Notes under the pieces: model-generated
The model's input: only the letters and a program-made list of their open reading frames with translations
Told to the model about the DNA's origin: nothing
Databases searched by the model: none
Translations under genes and position numbers: made by a program
Source of the DNA: Gemmatimonas sp.
GTDB taxonomy: Bacteria > Gemmatimonadota > Gemmatimonadetes > Gemmatimonadales > Gemmatimonadaceae
Length of the DNA: 64,000 nt
NCBI GenBank assembly: GCA_011390935.1
Contig: JAABRL010000006.1
Location: 57,020 to 121,019, forward strand
Direction of reading: 5' to 3'
Shown: positions 1 through 7,960 of the stretch, piece after piece
Position numbering within the stretch: the first letter of the stretch is position 1
Layout of the letters: the number at the start of each line of letters is the position of its first letter

Positions 1-818
1 AGCAGCTCGATGCCACCCACATCGATCTGCGCGGCCTGCGCAATCACTTCCACCTGCGCGATGATGTCGTCGCTCGGGCGCGTGCCTTCCACGCGCATAC
101 CGGTCTTCGGCGCGTCAATGGCGCACGCGCCGCGCACGAGTTCCACACCGTTGGTGGTCTGGCACGCATCGGCCGGGCACAAGTCGAACGAACCCACCGC
201 CGGATACACGTTGATCGCGTACAGGTACTTCCCGCCCAGCGTCTCCACGCGCGTGATCCGTCCCTCGCGCAGCGGAGCCGACTCCTGCACGAGCGCCGTG
301 CCGTCCACGCCGAGTTCCACCTCGCCGCGGGCGACCGCGTCACGCAGCGCCTCGGGGGAATCGTACCGCACGATTCCCGCACCACTGCCGCCGATGTTGG
401 CTTTCACCAGCACCGGGTAACGCAGCCCTGCCGCCGCGTCGGATGCGAGCGCGGGGTTGTTGATGACACGACTCTTCGGGAACGGCAGACCGAGTCGGGC
501 GAGCACGCCAAGCTGTGTCGCTTTCGACAGCTCGAGTGCGTAAGCCGCCGCACCGTTCACGACGGGCGTGCCGAGGCGTTCGACGTGGTGGAGCCAGTGC
601 AGCGTGGCGAAGATGCTGTGGCCGTGGCCGCGCAGATACGCGCTCGGGCTGGCCCGATTGACCACGAGCGAGTACGGGAGCGTGGTCTCCGACGGATCGA
701 ACATGTGCGCAGCAGCGTCGAGCCGTTCGTACGGCACACCGCGCCGTTCGAGCTCGGCAAACAGCGGGCGGAACCAGTCGGGGTGCTCGTGGAGCACAGC
801 GATCGGGCGCAAAGACAT
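1..818 (-). CDS. ATP-grasp family ligase (partial, runs off the left edge)
   Basis: The reading frame is open on the minus strand from ATG at 818 to the window edge, about 272 codons, with no stop. It starts MSLRPIAVLHEHPDWFRPL. The N-terminal 90 residues look like a pre-ATP-grasp domain. A nucleotide-binding stretch follows (LVKANIGGSGAGIVRYDS, about residues 140-160), then an acidic part with LVQESAPLREG and the pattern GGKYLYAIN. This is the order seen in RimK/glutathione-synthetase-like ligases, which join an acid to an amine using ATP through an acyl phosphate. The substrate cannot be told. The C-terminus and the downstream neighbour are outside the window. A promoter and a probable attenuator lie upstream (965-994 and 857-889). 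Confidence 0.75.
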   Translation of the reverse strand, partial: MSLRPIAVLHEHPDWFRPLFAELERRGVPYERLDAAAHMFDPSETTLPYSLVVNRASPSAYLRGHGHSIFATLHWLHHVERLGTPVVNGAAAYALELSKATQLGVLARLGLPFPKSRVINNPALASDAAAGLRYPVLVKANIGGSGAGIVRYDSPEALRDAVARGEVELGVDGTALVQESAPLREGRITRVETLGGKYLYAINVYPAVGSFDLCPADACQTTNGVELVRGACAIDAPKTGMRVEGTRPSDDIIAQVEVIAQAAQIDVGGIEL

Positions 819-856
819 CGGAACCTCGGGCGAAAGGGGATTCGCCGACCCACACG

Positions 857-889
857 AAAAAGCCCGGGGATATGAGAAGCCGCCCGGGC
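857..889 (-). terminator. rho-independent hairpin in the leader of the ATP-grasp gene (possible attenuator)
   Basis: Read on the minus strand, GCCCGGG (889-883) pairs with CCCGGGC (868-862) across a 14-nt loop and is followed at once by TTTTT (861-857). It lies about 40 nt before the ATP-grasp start codon, with no minus-strand gene upstream that it could terminate. The leader also holds two GCCGCC blocks (near 913-930) that could pair with the GGCGGC part of the hairpin and so act as an antiterminator. The hairpin is seen; the attenuation role is inferred. Confidence 0.5.
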
Positions 890-964
890 ATTCGCGTTTT
901 AGCGCATTGTTTTACGTGGCGGCAATAGGCGGCAAAAGACCACGGCTTCGATTGTACCTTCAGT

Positions 965-994
965 ATCTTACCACTGGGATACTTGCCGCGTCAA
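965..994 (-). promoter_or_regulatory. candidate sigma-70-type promoter for the ATP-grasp gene
   Basis: On the minus strand TTGACG (994-989) and TAAGAT (970-965) are separated by 18 bp. This predicts a transcript starting near 958 and a leader of about 140 nt before the ATG at 818. The rest of the 819-1115 stretch holds no gene that I can support. It also carries a 12-base direct repeat, ACCGCAGAGACG, at 1001-1012 and 1070-1081, of unknown meaning. Confidence 0.4.
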
Positions 995-1115
995 GCGGTC
1001 ACCGCAGAGACGCCGGTCTCCCGCACGTGACACACCACACAGAGCGGACCGCGGTTGCAGGCATCGGGTACCGCAGAGACGTGTCCATCACACTCCCCCC
1101 TCCCGAGAAGGTTCG

Positions 1116-1820
1116 ATGCCTCGCCACCGCCCACTCGTGTCTCTGCTGTTCGTGCTCCTCGCCTGTAGCGCGTGCACAGGTACCGATGCATCCCGCAGCG
1201 CGACAATTTCCCCCAGTGACTCCGCGACCATGGCCGCGAGTGCCATGCGCGAGGCGGCGACTGCCGACTCGGTCGCCCGACGGACGCGTCTGCGCGCACT
1301 GCAAGCCACGCTCGACGATCTCGCAGCGCGCGATTCGCTCGACGTGCGTGTCGAAGTCGACATCGAGGCACGTCGGGTCCGGATACTCGATGCGGCCTCC
1401 GATACCCTGGCACAGCACGACATCGCGGTGGGTTCCGCGAAGTGGCCGACGCGCCCAGGTGAATGGACGATCAGTCAAGTCGTGCTGAACCCCGAATGGA
1501 TTCCGCCCACTGACGAAGAGTGGGCGGAGGACGCCGACAGCAGCGCCCCCGGCGACCCGGACAATCCACTGGGACAGGCGCAGCTCGTCTACGATCTCCC
1601 GCGCAGCATCCACGGCACCAATGCGCCCGCCTCGATCGGCAAGGCCGTATCACACGGGTCCATTCGCGCGACCAACGAAGCGGTGCTCTCGATGGCGGAG
1701 CTGCTCATGCGCCGAGCGGGCGTGGAGAATGCGGCAGAGCTCGTGCAGGAGGCACAGCGTGATCGCACGGTCAAGCGCATCATCGACCTCCCACAACTGG
1801 TGCCAATCCGCGTGTACTGA
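1116..1820 (+). CDS. YkuD/L,D-transpeptidase-like lipoprotein with Ser in place of the catalytic Cys
   Basis: The protein is 234 residues and begins with a lipoprotein signal (LLFVLLACSAC). Residues 30-80 are a charged, probably helical linker. Residues 78-190 match the YkuD fold: a strand with EVDIEARRVRIL, then IHGTN (His166) and the signature SHGSIR (179-184). In active L,D-transpeptidases this signature is SHGCIR and its Cys attacks the peptidoglycan stem peptide. Here residue 182 is Ser (codon tcc). It could be an inactive, substrate-binding or serine-using variant. A GAGAAGG ribosome site precedes the ATG by 4 nt. It stands alone, upstream of the levansucrase gene. Confidence 0.8.
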   Translation: MPRHRPLVSLLFVLLACSACTGTDASRSATISPSDSATMAASAMREAATADSVARRTRLRALQATLDDLAARDSLDVRVEVDIEARRVRILDAASDTLAQHDIAVGSAKWPTRPGEWTISQVVLNPEWIPPTDEEWAEDADSSAPGDPDNPLGQAQLVYDLPRSIHGTNAPASIGKAVSHGSIRATNEAVLSMAELLMRRAGVENAAELVQEAQRDRTVKRIIDLPQLVPIRVY

Positions 1821-2022
1821 GGCAGGCGCCGTTTGGTGACACGACGCGTGTTGCCGTGCAACACATCGTGCAATGCACGTGCGGTGCGGTTCTCTCAGGT
1901 ACCAGCGAGACAGCCCCCCCATTGCCCCACCTCAAGTTGGCACGTGCGACGAATATCAAAGCTTGCACATTCCCGTCAGGTTGCGGAGAAGCACTTCCTC
2001 AACCCTTTCGCGGATTGTCAAC

Positions 2023-3315
2023 ATGAAGCATGTCACCAGAATCCTTGGTGCACTCGGTGCAGCGGCACTGCTCACTGGCTGTACCGATGACGCTACCTCC
2101 ACACCTGGTGGTGATGTCAGACCGCCGGAGAACTATGAAACGACCCTGTGGACCGCTGAACAGGTTGAGTCGATCCAGCTGAGCAGCGACAAGAGTTTCC
2201 CGGTGATCGATCAGTTGCCTGATGAGAAGATCATGCCGGGTTACTGGGTGTGGGACACGTGGCCCGTGCTCACGCGCGACAATGTGCCAGCGCGCATCAA
2301 TGGGCATTACGTGCTCGTGTCGCTCACCGCTCCGGACAGTGTGTTGCCCGGCAAGCGGCATGACATCGCTCGGTACCGGTACATGATCTCCCAGAATGGT
2401 GCCGACTGGGAGGACATGGGCTACCTGTTCAACGAGGGCGAAGCGCTCGGATCGCGGCAGTGGGCCGGCTCCACCATCTATGATGCGGCGACGCAGCGAC
2501 TGACCGTGTTCTACACCGCGACAGGTTCACGGGGTGAAGAACCGCTGTCGTACACGCAGCGCATTGCGCAGACCTCTGCTCGGCTGGCCAACGCCACGGG
2601 AACGGTGCGCTTCGACTCCTGGGAGCCGCACCGCATTGTCCTTTCACCGGACCTGCGCTGGTATGCCCAGTCCACCGGGACGGACGCTGCAGGCATCGTG
2701 TTCGCATTTCGGGATCCCTCCTATTTTCGCGATCCGGCCACGGGGCTCAGCTACCTGACCTTCACGGGGCGCATTCATGACTCGCCGGACCAAACGTACA
2801 ACGGCAACATCGGCATCGCCGTGGCGACTGACGACGCGCTGTCCAACTGGCGCCTGCTCAAGCCGATCATCGCGGCACCCGGTGTGAACTCCGAGCTGGA
2901 ACGCCCCATCGTCATCACGCGCAACAACCGCTACTACCTGATCATCTCCACGCACACCTTCACGTTCGCGCCACCGCTGACGGGACCGGAAGGCATGTAC
3001 GGCTGGACGTCAACCAGCCTGTTCGGCCCGTGGGAGCCCATGAATGGCAGCGGACTCATGTTGCACAATCCGGCGTCTGCACCCGACCAGACGTATTCGT
3101 ACCAGCTCCTGAACGACCTGTCGGTGCTCAGCTTCGTGAACTTCATCGGTGCCGGGGATATCTGCGGATCGTCATACACCGACTGCGGTGGTGATGAGGA
3201 AGCGGCCGAGCGCGCCAAGCGCTTCGGTGGTACGCTCGCGCGCTCCGTGATCATGAACATCGACGGCGCCACGGCACGGGTTGCGGGCATTCGCGACAAT
3301 CCGATCGCACCGTAA
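2023..3315 (+). CDS. levansucrase-type glycoside hydrolase family 68 lipoprotein
   Basis: The protein is 430 residues. It starts with a lipoprotein signal (LGAAALLTGC, Cys20), so it is likely anchored outside the cytoplasm. All three GH68 active-site residues are visible: nucleophile Asp78 in WVWDTWPV, transition-state stabiliser Asp231 in FRDPSYF, and acid/base Glu293 in ELERP. GH68 enzymes split sucrose and transfer fructose to water or to a growing levan or inulin chain; the product type cannot be read from sequence. An upstream in-frame start at 1873 exists, but the ATG at 2023 places the signal peptide at the N-terminus. The neighbour across a hairpin is a convergent GH32 gene, which fits a synthesis-and-hydrolysis pair for fructan. 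Confidence 0.85.
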   Translation: MKHVTRILGALGAAALLTGCTDDATSTPGGDVRPPENYETTLWTAEQVESIQLSSDKSFPVIDQLPDEKIMPGYWVWDTWPVLTRDNVPARINGHYVLVSLTAPDSVLPGKRHDIARYRYMISQNGADWEDMGYLFNEGEALGSRQWAGSTIYDAATQRLTVFYTATGSRGEEPLSYTQRIAQTSARLANATGTVRFDSWEPHRIVLSPDLRWYAQSTGTDAAGIVFAFRDPSYFRDPATGLSYLTFTGRIHDSPDQTYNGNIGIAVATDDALSNWRLLKPIIAAPGVNSELERPIVITRNNRYYLIISTHTFTFAPPLTGPEGMYGWTSTSLFGPWEPMNGSGLMLHNPASAPDQTYSYQLLNDLSVLSFVNFIGAGDICGSSYTDCGGDEEAAERAKRFGGTLARSVIMNIDGATARVAGIRDNPIAP

Positions 3316-3353
3316 CACACCGTGAACCACCGCACGGATTCACCTGCATGACA

Positions 3354-3387
3354 CAACGGCTCCTCGCATCAGTGCGAGGAGCCGTTG
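3354..3387. terminator. bidirectional hairpin between the GH68 and GH32 genes
   Basis: CAACGGCTCCTCGCA (3354-3368) and TGCGAGGAGCCGTTG (3373-3387) form a perfect 15-bp stem with loop TCAG. It sits between the convergent stop codons at 3315 and 3389. There is no T-tract on either side, so termination may rely on the strong stem or on Rho. Confidence 0.7.
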
Positions 3388-3388
3388 C

Positions 3389-4906
3389 TCATGGCGCGGT
3401 TGGTGAACGCAGTGGCCACACCGACAGATCGACGGATCGCACCGCGCCGCCCTTGGAGAAGATCGCGAGACCCACGCTGCCTGGATCAGGGAAGATCAGA
3501 GCCGTGAGCACGGTCGCGCCGTTGCCGGCAAACAATTCGATGGACGACGCATCGACCACGAGTCGCAACGTTGCAATACGGTCTCGTGGGATCGGCGCCT
3601 CGTAGCGCGCCTCGAACTGCGGATGCACCGACGAGCCGCCGGGCCGCCGATCGATCGCCACGACAGACCGCACCGGATCATAGGAGATCAGCACATGCTG
3701 CTGCGCCGAGTGGCGAAGCAGCAGTCCCACTTCCGTCGCCCCCCCGGCATCGATTCGCCACTCGACTTCGAATGCCCTGCCGGGTTGGATGTCGAGCACC
3801 GTGGGGTCGGCGAGGATCTGATTGCGCGCGGAGAACTGCTGCACCGGCGCGTTGTCCGATGAGCGCACAGGGATCGGCTGCTGCACGAGCATGGCGCGAC
3901 CATCGCGCTCGCGCAACGAGACGGTGCGCGGGAGAGACATCAACCCGCGCCACGGACCGGTTGGAATGTCGGCCGCATATGTCCAGTTGCTCATCCACGC
4001 AATCCAGGTAACGGTGCCGTCCTCGTTGGCGGGCTGCCACGGCTGCGCGCAGTAGAAGTCGGGACCGAAGTCCACCCACTGCGTCGTCGTATCCATCGGG
4101 ACGAACGATCGCCCGTCGAAGTCGCCCACGAAGTACTGCGCGCCGGATCCGCCTGCGACGTGTCCGGGATTGAGGTCGATCTTGAGCATCCAGCGGCGTG
4201 CTCCCGTGGCGTGATCAGGCAGTGCCACAAGCACTGGACACTCCCACACGCCGCCCGTTGCACCCATGCCGCGGAACTCGCTCGCAAGCTCCCACTGGCG
4301 CAGATTCGGCGACCGATACACGCGAATGGCGTGATCCGTGGCCATCGCGATCGTCATGATCCATGCCGCTGACGGCGCGTGCCAGAAGACGAAGGGATCG
4401 CGAAACTCCCGGCTCCCGATATCCAGCACCGGATTGCCGGCGTGCTGCGTCCAGCGCACGCCCCCATCATCGCTGTATGCCAGCGACTGGTTCTGCACTC
4501 GCGTGCCCGCGTGCGCCGCGGTGTAGATCGCCACAAGGCACCGTGGGCCGGAACACAGGCCGGCCGTGCCAAGGCTGTCAATGACCACGCCGCCGGAGAA
4601 GATCATCGTGCTGTCGGTGCGCGGAATCGCGATCGGGTGCTCCGTCCAGCCCAGCAGGTTGTCCGACGTTGTATGCCCCCAGCCGATGTCGCCCCATGTC
4701 GCGGCCGACGGGTTGTACTGAAAGAACAGGTGATAGCGGCCGTCGATGCGCACTGGCCCATTGGGGTCATTCATCCAATGGCGCGCCGGGGCGAAGTGGA
4801 CAAGCGGCCGATAGGGATCGTCGATCCTCGCGGCATCTCCACCCGGCTGACCGCTCGCGCAGGAAAGGGGCAGCAGACAGGCGGAGAGCAGCGCGATCCG
4901 CTTCAC
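3389..4906 (-). CDS. glycoside hydrolase family 32 fructanase/invertase lipoprotein
   Basis: The protein is 505 residues from the GTG at 4906. The N-terminus has a lipobox (LLPLSC, Cys16). GH32 catalytic residues are present: Asp47 in the WMNDPNGP motif, Asp170 in FRDPFVFW and Glu222 in WECPVL. A C-terminal beta-sandwich follows (about residues 350-505). The family hydrolyses beta-fructosides such as levan, inulin or sucrose. The frame is open further upstream, but that part overlaps the DUF2231 gene and encodes no signal. The GTG overlaps the TGA of the DUF2231 gene (GTGA), so the two are probably translated as a coupled pair. It faces the levansucrase gene. Confidence 0.85.
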   Translation of the reverse strand: MKRIALLSACLLPLSCASGQPGGDAARIDDPYRPLVHFAPARHWMNDPNGPVRIDGRYHLFFQYNPSAATWGDIGWGHTTSDNLLGWTEHPIAIPRTDSTMIFSGGVVIDSLGTAGLCSGPRCLVAIYTAAHAGTRVQNQSLAYSDDGGVRWTQHAGNPVLDIGSREFRDPFVFWHAPSAAWIMTIAMATDHAIRVYRSPNLRQWELASEFRGMGATGGVWECPVLVALPDHATGARRWMLKIDLNPGHVAGGSGAQYFVGDFDGRSFVPMDTTTQWVDFGPDFYCAQPWQPANEDGTVTWIAWMSNWTYAADIPTGPWRGLMSLPRTVSLRERDGRAMLVQQPIPVRSSDNAPVQQFSARNQILADPTVLDIQPGRAFEVEWRIDAGGATEVGLLLRHSAQQHVLISYDPVRSVVAIDRRPGGSSVHPQFEARYEAPIPRDRIATLRLVVDASSIELFAGNGATVLTALIFPDPGSVGLAIFSKGGAVRSVDLSVWPLRSPTAP

Positions 4907-5403
4907 CCGACGCTCAGTGCGTGCTTGCGCCTCTCCGTTCGTAGCGAGCTGGGCGCGTTGACGTGCGCGCGAGGGCTCACGCCCACGCCAAGACGTGCCA
5001 CCATTTCTCCGCCGAACCACGTGGTGAGGCTCAGCATGCCGAGCGCGGCCAGCGACAGGAGGCGTGCCGCTAGTGGCGGCGCTTTCGGATCGTGACGGCG
5101 CAGATACCAGCTGCCGGCGAAGAGCGCGAGCGCAGTGAGGGCGGAGGTCCCGTGCATCGCACCGATGCGCTTGGCGCGACTCCCCGGGGGGACGCTCAGC
5201 CAATCGATCGTTCCGAAGGGTGCGGCCGACATCCCGGCGAGTACACCGATGCCCATCATCCGATGCGCGGTCACCGTCCATGACGGATCATCCGTCGACC
5301 AGCCCCAGAGGTCCATGCCGACGGAGCCGATCAGCAACCCGATCGGCAGCGGTACGAGAATCTGGTGCGCCGGATGTCCCAGTACTTTGACTCGACTTTC
5401 CAT
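4903..5403 (-). CDS. DUF2231-type four-helix membrane protein
   Basis: The protein is 166 residues with about four membrane segments. The start (KVLGHPAHQILVPLPIGL) is typical of DUF2231 proteins, whose conserved His and Pro lie in the first helix. Members are inner-membrane proteins of unknown biochemical role, sometimes proposed to bind haem. The gene overlaps the following GH32 gene by 4 nt, which suggests one mRNA. A link to sugar use is not evident from the sequence. Confidence 0.75.
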   Translation of the reverse strand: MESRVKVLGHPAHQILVPLPIGLLIGSVGMDLWGWSTDDPSWTVTAHRMMGIGVLAGMSAAPFGTIDWLSVPPGSRAKRIGAMHGTSALTALALFAGSWYLRRHDPKAPPLAARLLSLAALGMLSLTTWFGGEMVARLGVGVSPRAHVNAPSSLRTERRKHALSVG

Positions 5404-5529
5404 GGTCGGACCGCGCGCTCACGCGCTGCTAGGGGGTGGCACGAGGCCCGAGCGACAGTCAGTTGTCGCCCGGGCCCGCAAACGGCACGGAGGACCGGTC
5501 GCTGTAGCGAACGGTGTCACACTGCGATG

Positions 5530-6165
5530 TCAGAGACCGTAGCTTCCCACGTGAATCTCGTTCGACTGCGTCACGTCGTCCTCGGACTGCCAGGCGCTCT
5601 GTGTGGTGCGGGCAATTCCAGCGAGCTGATCTTCGCGAATCGCGTAGCCTTCGTCGCGCAGGAACCGCATCACGGCCGGCGGAACGATGTTGTGAATGGT
5701 CATGACGCACTTGGCGTGGTTCTCCAGATGCGTCTGCGCGAGCTGCGCCGTCGGTTCGTCGCCGAGCGACTTCGCCGTGGTGTGCAACATCACATACCCG
5801 ATGCAGGCGAGTGACAGGGCCGTGTAGTCATCACGCAGGTTCTTGGGGAGCTTCTCGGAGCGGACCAGATCGACGGCTGCCGCTCCCATGCCGAGCACGG
5901 ATGAGGTGGCCTTCTTGATCGCGCCGGCGATGCCCTGTCCGCTGCCTTCACGTGTGTCGGCCAGTGCTTCAAGCGCGGTAATGTGTGCCTCACACTTGGC
6001 GTGCACGGTTCGCAGCTCGCGCACGAAATCGGGCTCGTCATCACCAAGATCCGCGATCTGTCCACTCACGGCCTTCTCGATGTGCTGTTCCAGCGCCAGC
6101 ATGTCGGTCACGTAGCTGGCGATCGCTTCCTGGGCGTCCTCGGCATTCTTTCGGTCGTCAGACAT
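5530..6165 (-). CDS. DUF892/YciE-like ferritin-fold protein
   Basis: The protein is 211 residues, helical, with no signal peptide. It shows the spaced Glu/His pattern of a di-iron-type four-helix bundle: MLALEQHIEKA near the N-terminus, AKCEAHITALEAL at about 55-67, and HLENHAKCVMTIHN near 146-160. DUF892 (YciE/YciF) proteins are stress-associated ferritin-like proteins. The ribosome site AGAGGAA lies 7 nt before the ATG. It is a single gene flanked by short gene-free stretches (5404-5529 and 6166-6360) in which I see nothing definite. Confidence 0.65.
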   Translation of the reverse strand: MSDDRKNAEDAQEAIASYVTDMLALEQHIEKAVSGQIADLGDDEPDFVRELRTVHAKCEAHITALEALADTREGSGQGIAGAIKKATSSVLGMGAAAVDLVRSEKLPKNLRDDYTALSLACIGYVMLHTTAKSLGDEPTAQLAQTHLENHAKCVMTIHNIVPPAVMRFLRDEGYAIREDQLAGIARTTQSAWQSEDDVTQSNEIHVGSYGL

Positions 6166-6360
6166 GATCGTTCCTCTTGAGCTGTTGATGAGCCTGCGGC
6201 CAGGAACGGGTTCCCGGCGTGTGCGTCACGTGTTGCGCGCCCACCTATCAGCTTCGAACAATCCGCACATACGGGCTATTCACCGCGCGGGGGATCTTGG
6301 CCTACCACCGCCTCTGACGAGCAGCGTGCGCATGTGTTGTCGCCCAGTCAGGCGCTGTGC

Positions 6361-7020
6361 TCATCGCCGTCGACCCGCACCGAAGGTGTATCCCACGCTG
6401 ACATTCGCGAGCACACCGCCCGATCCCGGAAATCCCTGCGTCGCCGCGCGGTGTTCCTCGCGGCGTCCGGTGCGCGCATTGTCATACGTGAGTGCGTCGC
6501 CGTCGAGCGACGTGGAGACGTTGGGCCAGTAGCGCACACTGGGTACGATCACCAGACCGCGCGCAGCGCCCGTCGCCCTCGCGAACGGATAGTATCGGTA
6601 GTAGGCTCCCACCCCCACCGTCGTCGTCTGGTACTCGGCGATGGTGCTGCCGCGAAAATCCTGATCGTCGTAGCGCATGACGAACTGATGCTGCTTGACC
6701 TCGAGGCGAACGTCAAACGCGGCCGTGACACGGTAGCCCGCGCCGAAGCCAGTCGTCCATGGCATGGTGAGCTGTACCTGCTGAGCTTGCGCCTCCTGAC
6801 CAAGCACGCCGCTGCCGAGCTGCAGATTGAAGCCGTGCGAGTACGCCAGACTCAGGCGATTGGTGTACCAGGTGCCTTCCACGTTCCCGCCACCGAGCGC
6901 GAGCTGGCTGAGGCCACCGACAAGCGAGAAACGGTTGGCGTAGGGATCCGTGGACGACTGTGCGACGAGCGGTGCGGCAAGAAGGAGAGCGGTGATGACA
7001 GCGAGGGGGCGTGCGAGCAT
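6361..7020 (-). CDS. small outer-membrane beta-barrel-like protein
   Basis: The protein is 219 residues with a cleavable signal peptide (MLARPLAVITALLLAAPLVAQ). The rest is made of alternating polar/aromatic strands ending in VSVGYTFGAG, as in 8- to 10-stranded outer-membrane barrels. No enzyme motif is seen. The ATG at 7020 was chosen over an upstream in-frame start because CTGGAGGA lies just upstream and the signal peptide then begins at residue 1. The Crp/Fnr gene lies upstream on the same strand; the 123-bp gap means co-transcription is possible but not shown. Confidence 0.6.
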   Translation of the reverse strand: MLARPLAVITALLLAAPLVAQSSTDPYANRFSLVGGLSQLALGGGNVEGTWYTNRLSLAYSHGFNLQLGSGVLGQEAQAQQVQLTMPWTTGFGAGYRVTAAFDVRLEVKQHQFVMRYDDQDFRGSTIAEYQTTTVGVGAYYRYYPFARATGAARGLVIVPSVRYWPNVSTSLDGDALTYDNARTGRREEHRAATQGFPGSGGVLANVSVGYTFGAGRRR

Positions 7021-7143
7021 GGGTTCCTCCAGAGTGTGAAGTGCAGCGTCTGGAGTGAACCGTACCGTGCGGGTGAAGCAGCACGCATTGAACGCGTTCA
7101 ATTGCGTATGCCGTTCACGATGCTGCGCGCGGTGTTTTCGATC

Positions 7144-7764
7144 TCAGCGCACGTCCGGGATCGCACCATCAAGGCGCTTGCGAAGTTTGCTGAGCCCTTC
7201 GGGTGTGAGGCCGAGGTAGGACGCGATCATGTATTGCGGGAAGCGTTCGAACCACGCCGGTCGCTCCTGCCGCAGCGCGAGATAGCGTTCGGTCGGCGAG
7301 TCCATCAGAGTGGACCAGATGCGATTGGCGAAGGTTACCGTGAGTCCCTCGGCCACATGCCGGAGCGCGGTGTTCATCTCCAGCGGATGCGACTGTTCAA
7401 CAGCAGCGAAATCGGCGCGTGTGAGCACACACACCGTACTCGGTTCCGTCGTGATCAGATGAAGCCGCGACGGCGCCGTGGTGACGAACGAGGAATAGTC
7501 GCTGAACAGTTCGTGCTCGAGGTGAAAGTCGCCGATGTGTTCGCGACCGTCCCGGTACCAGCACATGCGGACCGCACCGTGCATGAGCAACCACACGCTC
7601 TGGCACACCTCGCCGGCGCGAAGAAGCTGGGCATCGCGGGGAATCTCAAGGCGGCGGGCGCGCAGCGCCAGCGCTTCCAGTGAGGGTGGCGCCATTCGGG
7701 AGGCAAGTGCCTCGCGCATGACGCGCGCGGCGAGCCCATCGGCGGGCGTGGGGGCGCGTGACAT
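7144..7764 (-). CDS. Crp/Fnr-family transcriptional regulator
   Basis: The protein is 206 residues. Residues 25-140 form a cyclic-nucleotide-binding-type beta-roll (LRAGEVCQSVWLLMHGAVRM, then REHIGDFHLEHELFSDYSS). A C-terminal helix-turn-helix follows (PQYMIASYLGLTPEGLSKLRKRL, in parts). The HTH has the Crp-family layout but is short. No cysteine cluster for an iron-sulphur centre is visible, so it is not a classic Fnr. The ligand is unknown. It may control the downstream barrel gene or the divergent lipoprotein genes at 7838-9234. Confidence 0.8.
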   Translation of the reverse strand: MSRAPTPADGLAARVMREALASRMAPPSLEALALRARRLEIPRDAQLLRAGEVCQSVWLLMHGAVRMCWYRDGREHIGDFHLEHELFSDYSSFVTTAPSRLHLITTEPSTVCVLTRADFAAVEQSHPLEMNTALRHVAEGLTVTFANRIWSTLMDSPTERYLALRQERPAWFERFPQYMIASYLGLTPEGLSKLRKRLDGAIPDVR

Positions 7765-7837
7765 GGTGCCAATATGATGAGCGGAGCCGGTCGGCGCCCG
7801 ACTTGACGACGCCGTACGAAACCGGCAGCATCAGAAC

Positions 7838-7960
7838 ATGCGAAACACGCGTGCAATGCCTGCGGCACGACCTCCGCTGGCAACCGCTGCCTGCCTCGTG
7901 GTGCTGGCATGCGGCAGCGACGCGAATGATGGGCGCGAGGCGCCAGCGACGACACCGTGA
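7838..7960 (+). CDS. 40-residue predicted mini-lipoprotein
   Basis: The frame from ATG 7838 to TGA 7958-7960 encodes 40 residues with a positively charged start, a hydrophobic stretch and a lipobox (CLVVLACGSD), then a short polar tail. The TGA overlaps the GTG start of the next lipoprotein (GTGA), suggesting translational coupling. It could be a real tiny lipoprotein, or the leftover front end of a duplicated propeller-lipoprotein gene. No ribosome site is obvious. Confidence 0.4.
   Translation: MRNTRAMPAARPPLATAACLVVLACGSDANDGREAPATTP

Noticed and set aside
1001-1081. Two copies of ACCGCAGAGACG as an operator or riboswitch element
   Set aside because: Only two 12-base copies, spaced 69 bp, with no symmetry or nearby motif to support a role.
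1873-2022. Earlier in-frame start for levansucrase
   Set aside because: The upstream 50 residues are polar and precede the lipoprotein signal, which must be N-terminal.
1821-2022. Sigma-54-like TTGGCAC element before levansucrase
   Set aside because: The matching GC-type downstream half is not at the right spacing.
4907-5281. Longer version of the GH32 gene reaching 5281
   Set aside because: The extra 125 codons overlap the DUF2231 gene in another frame and encode no signal or domain; the GTG at 4906 is followed directly by a lipoprotein signal.
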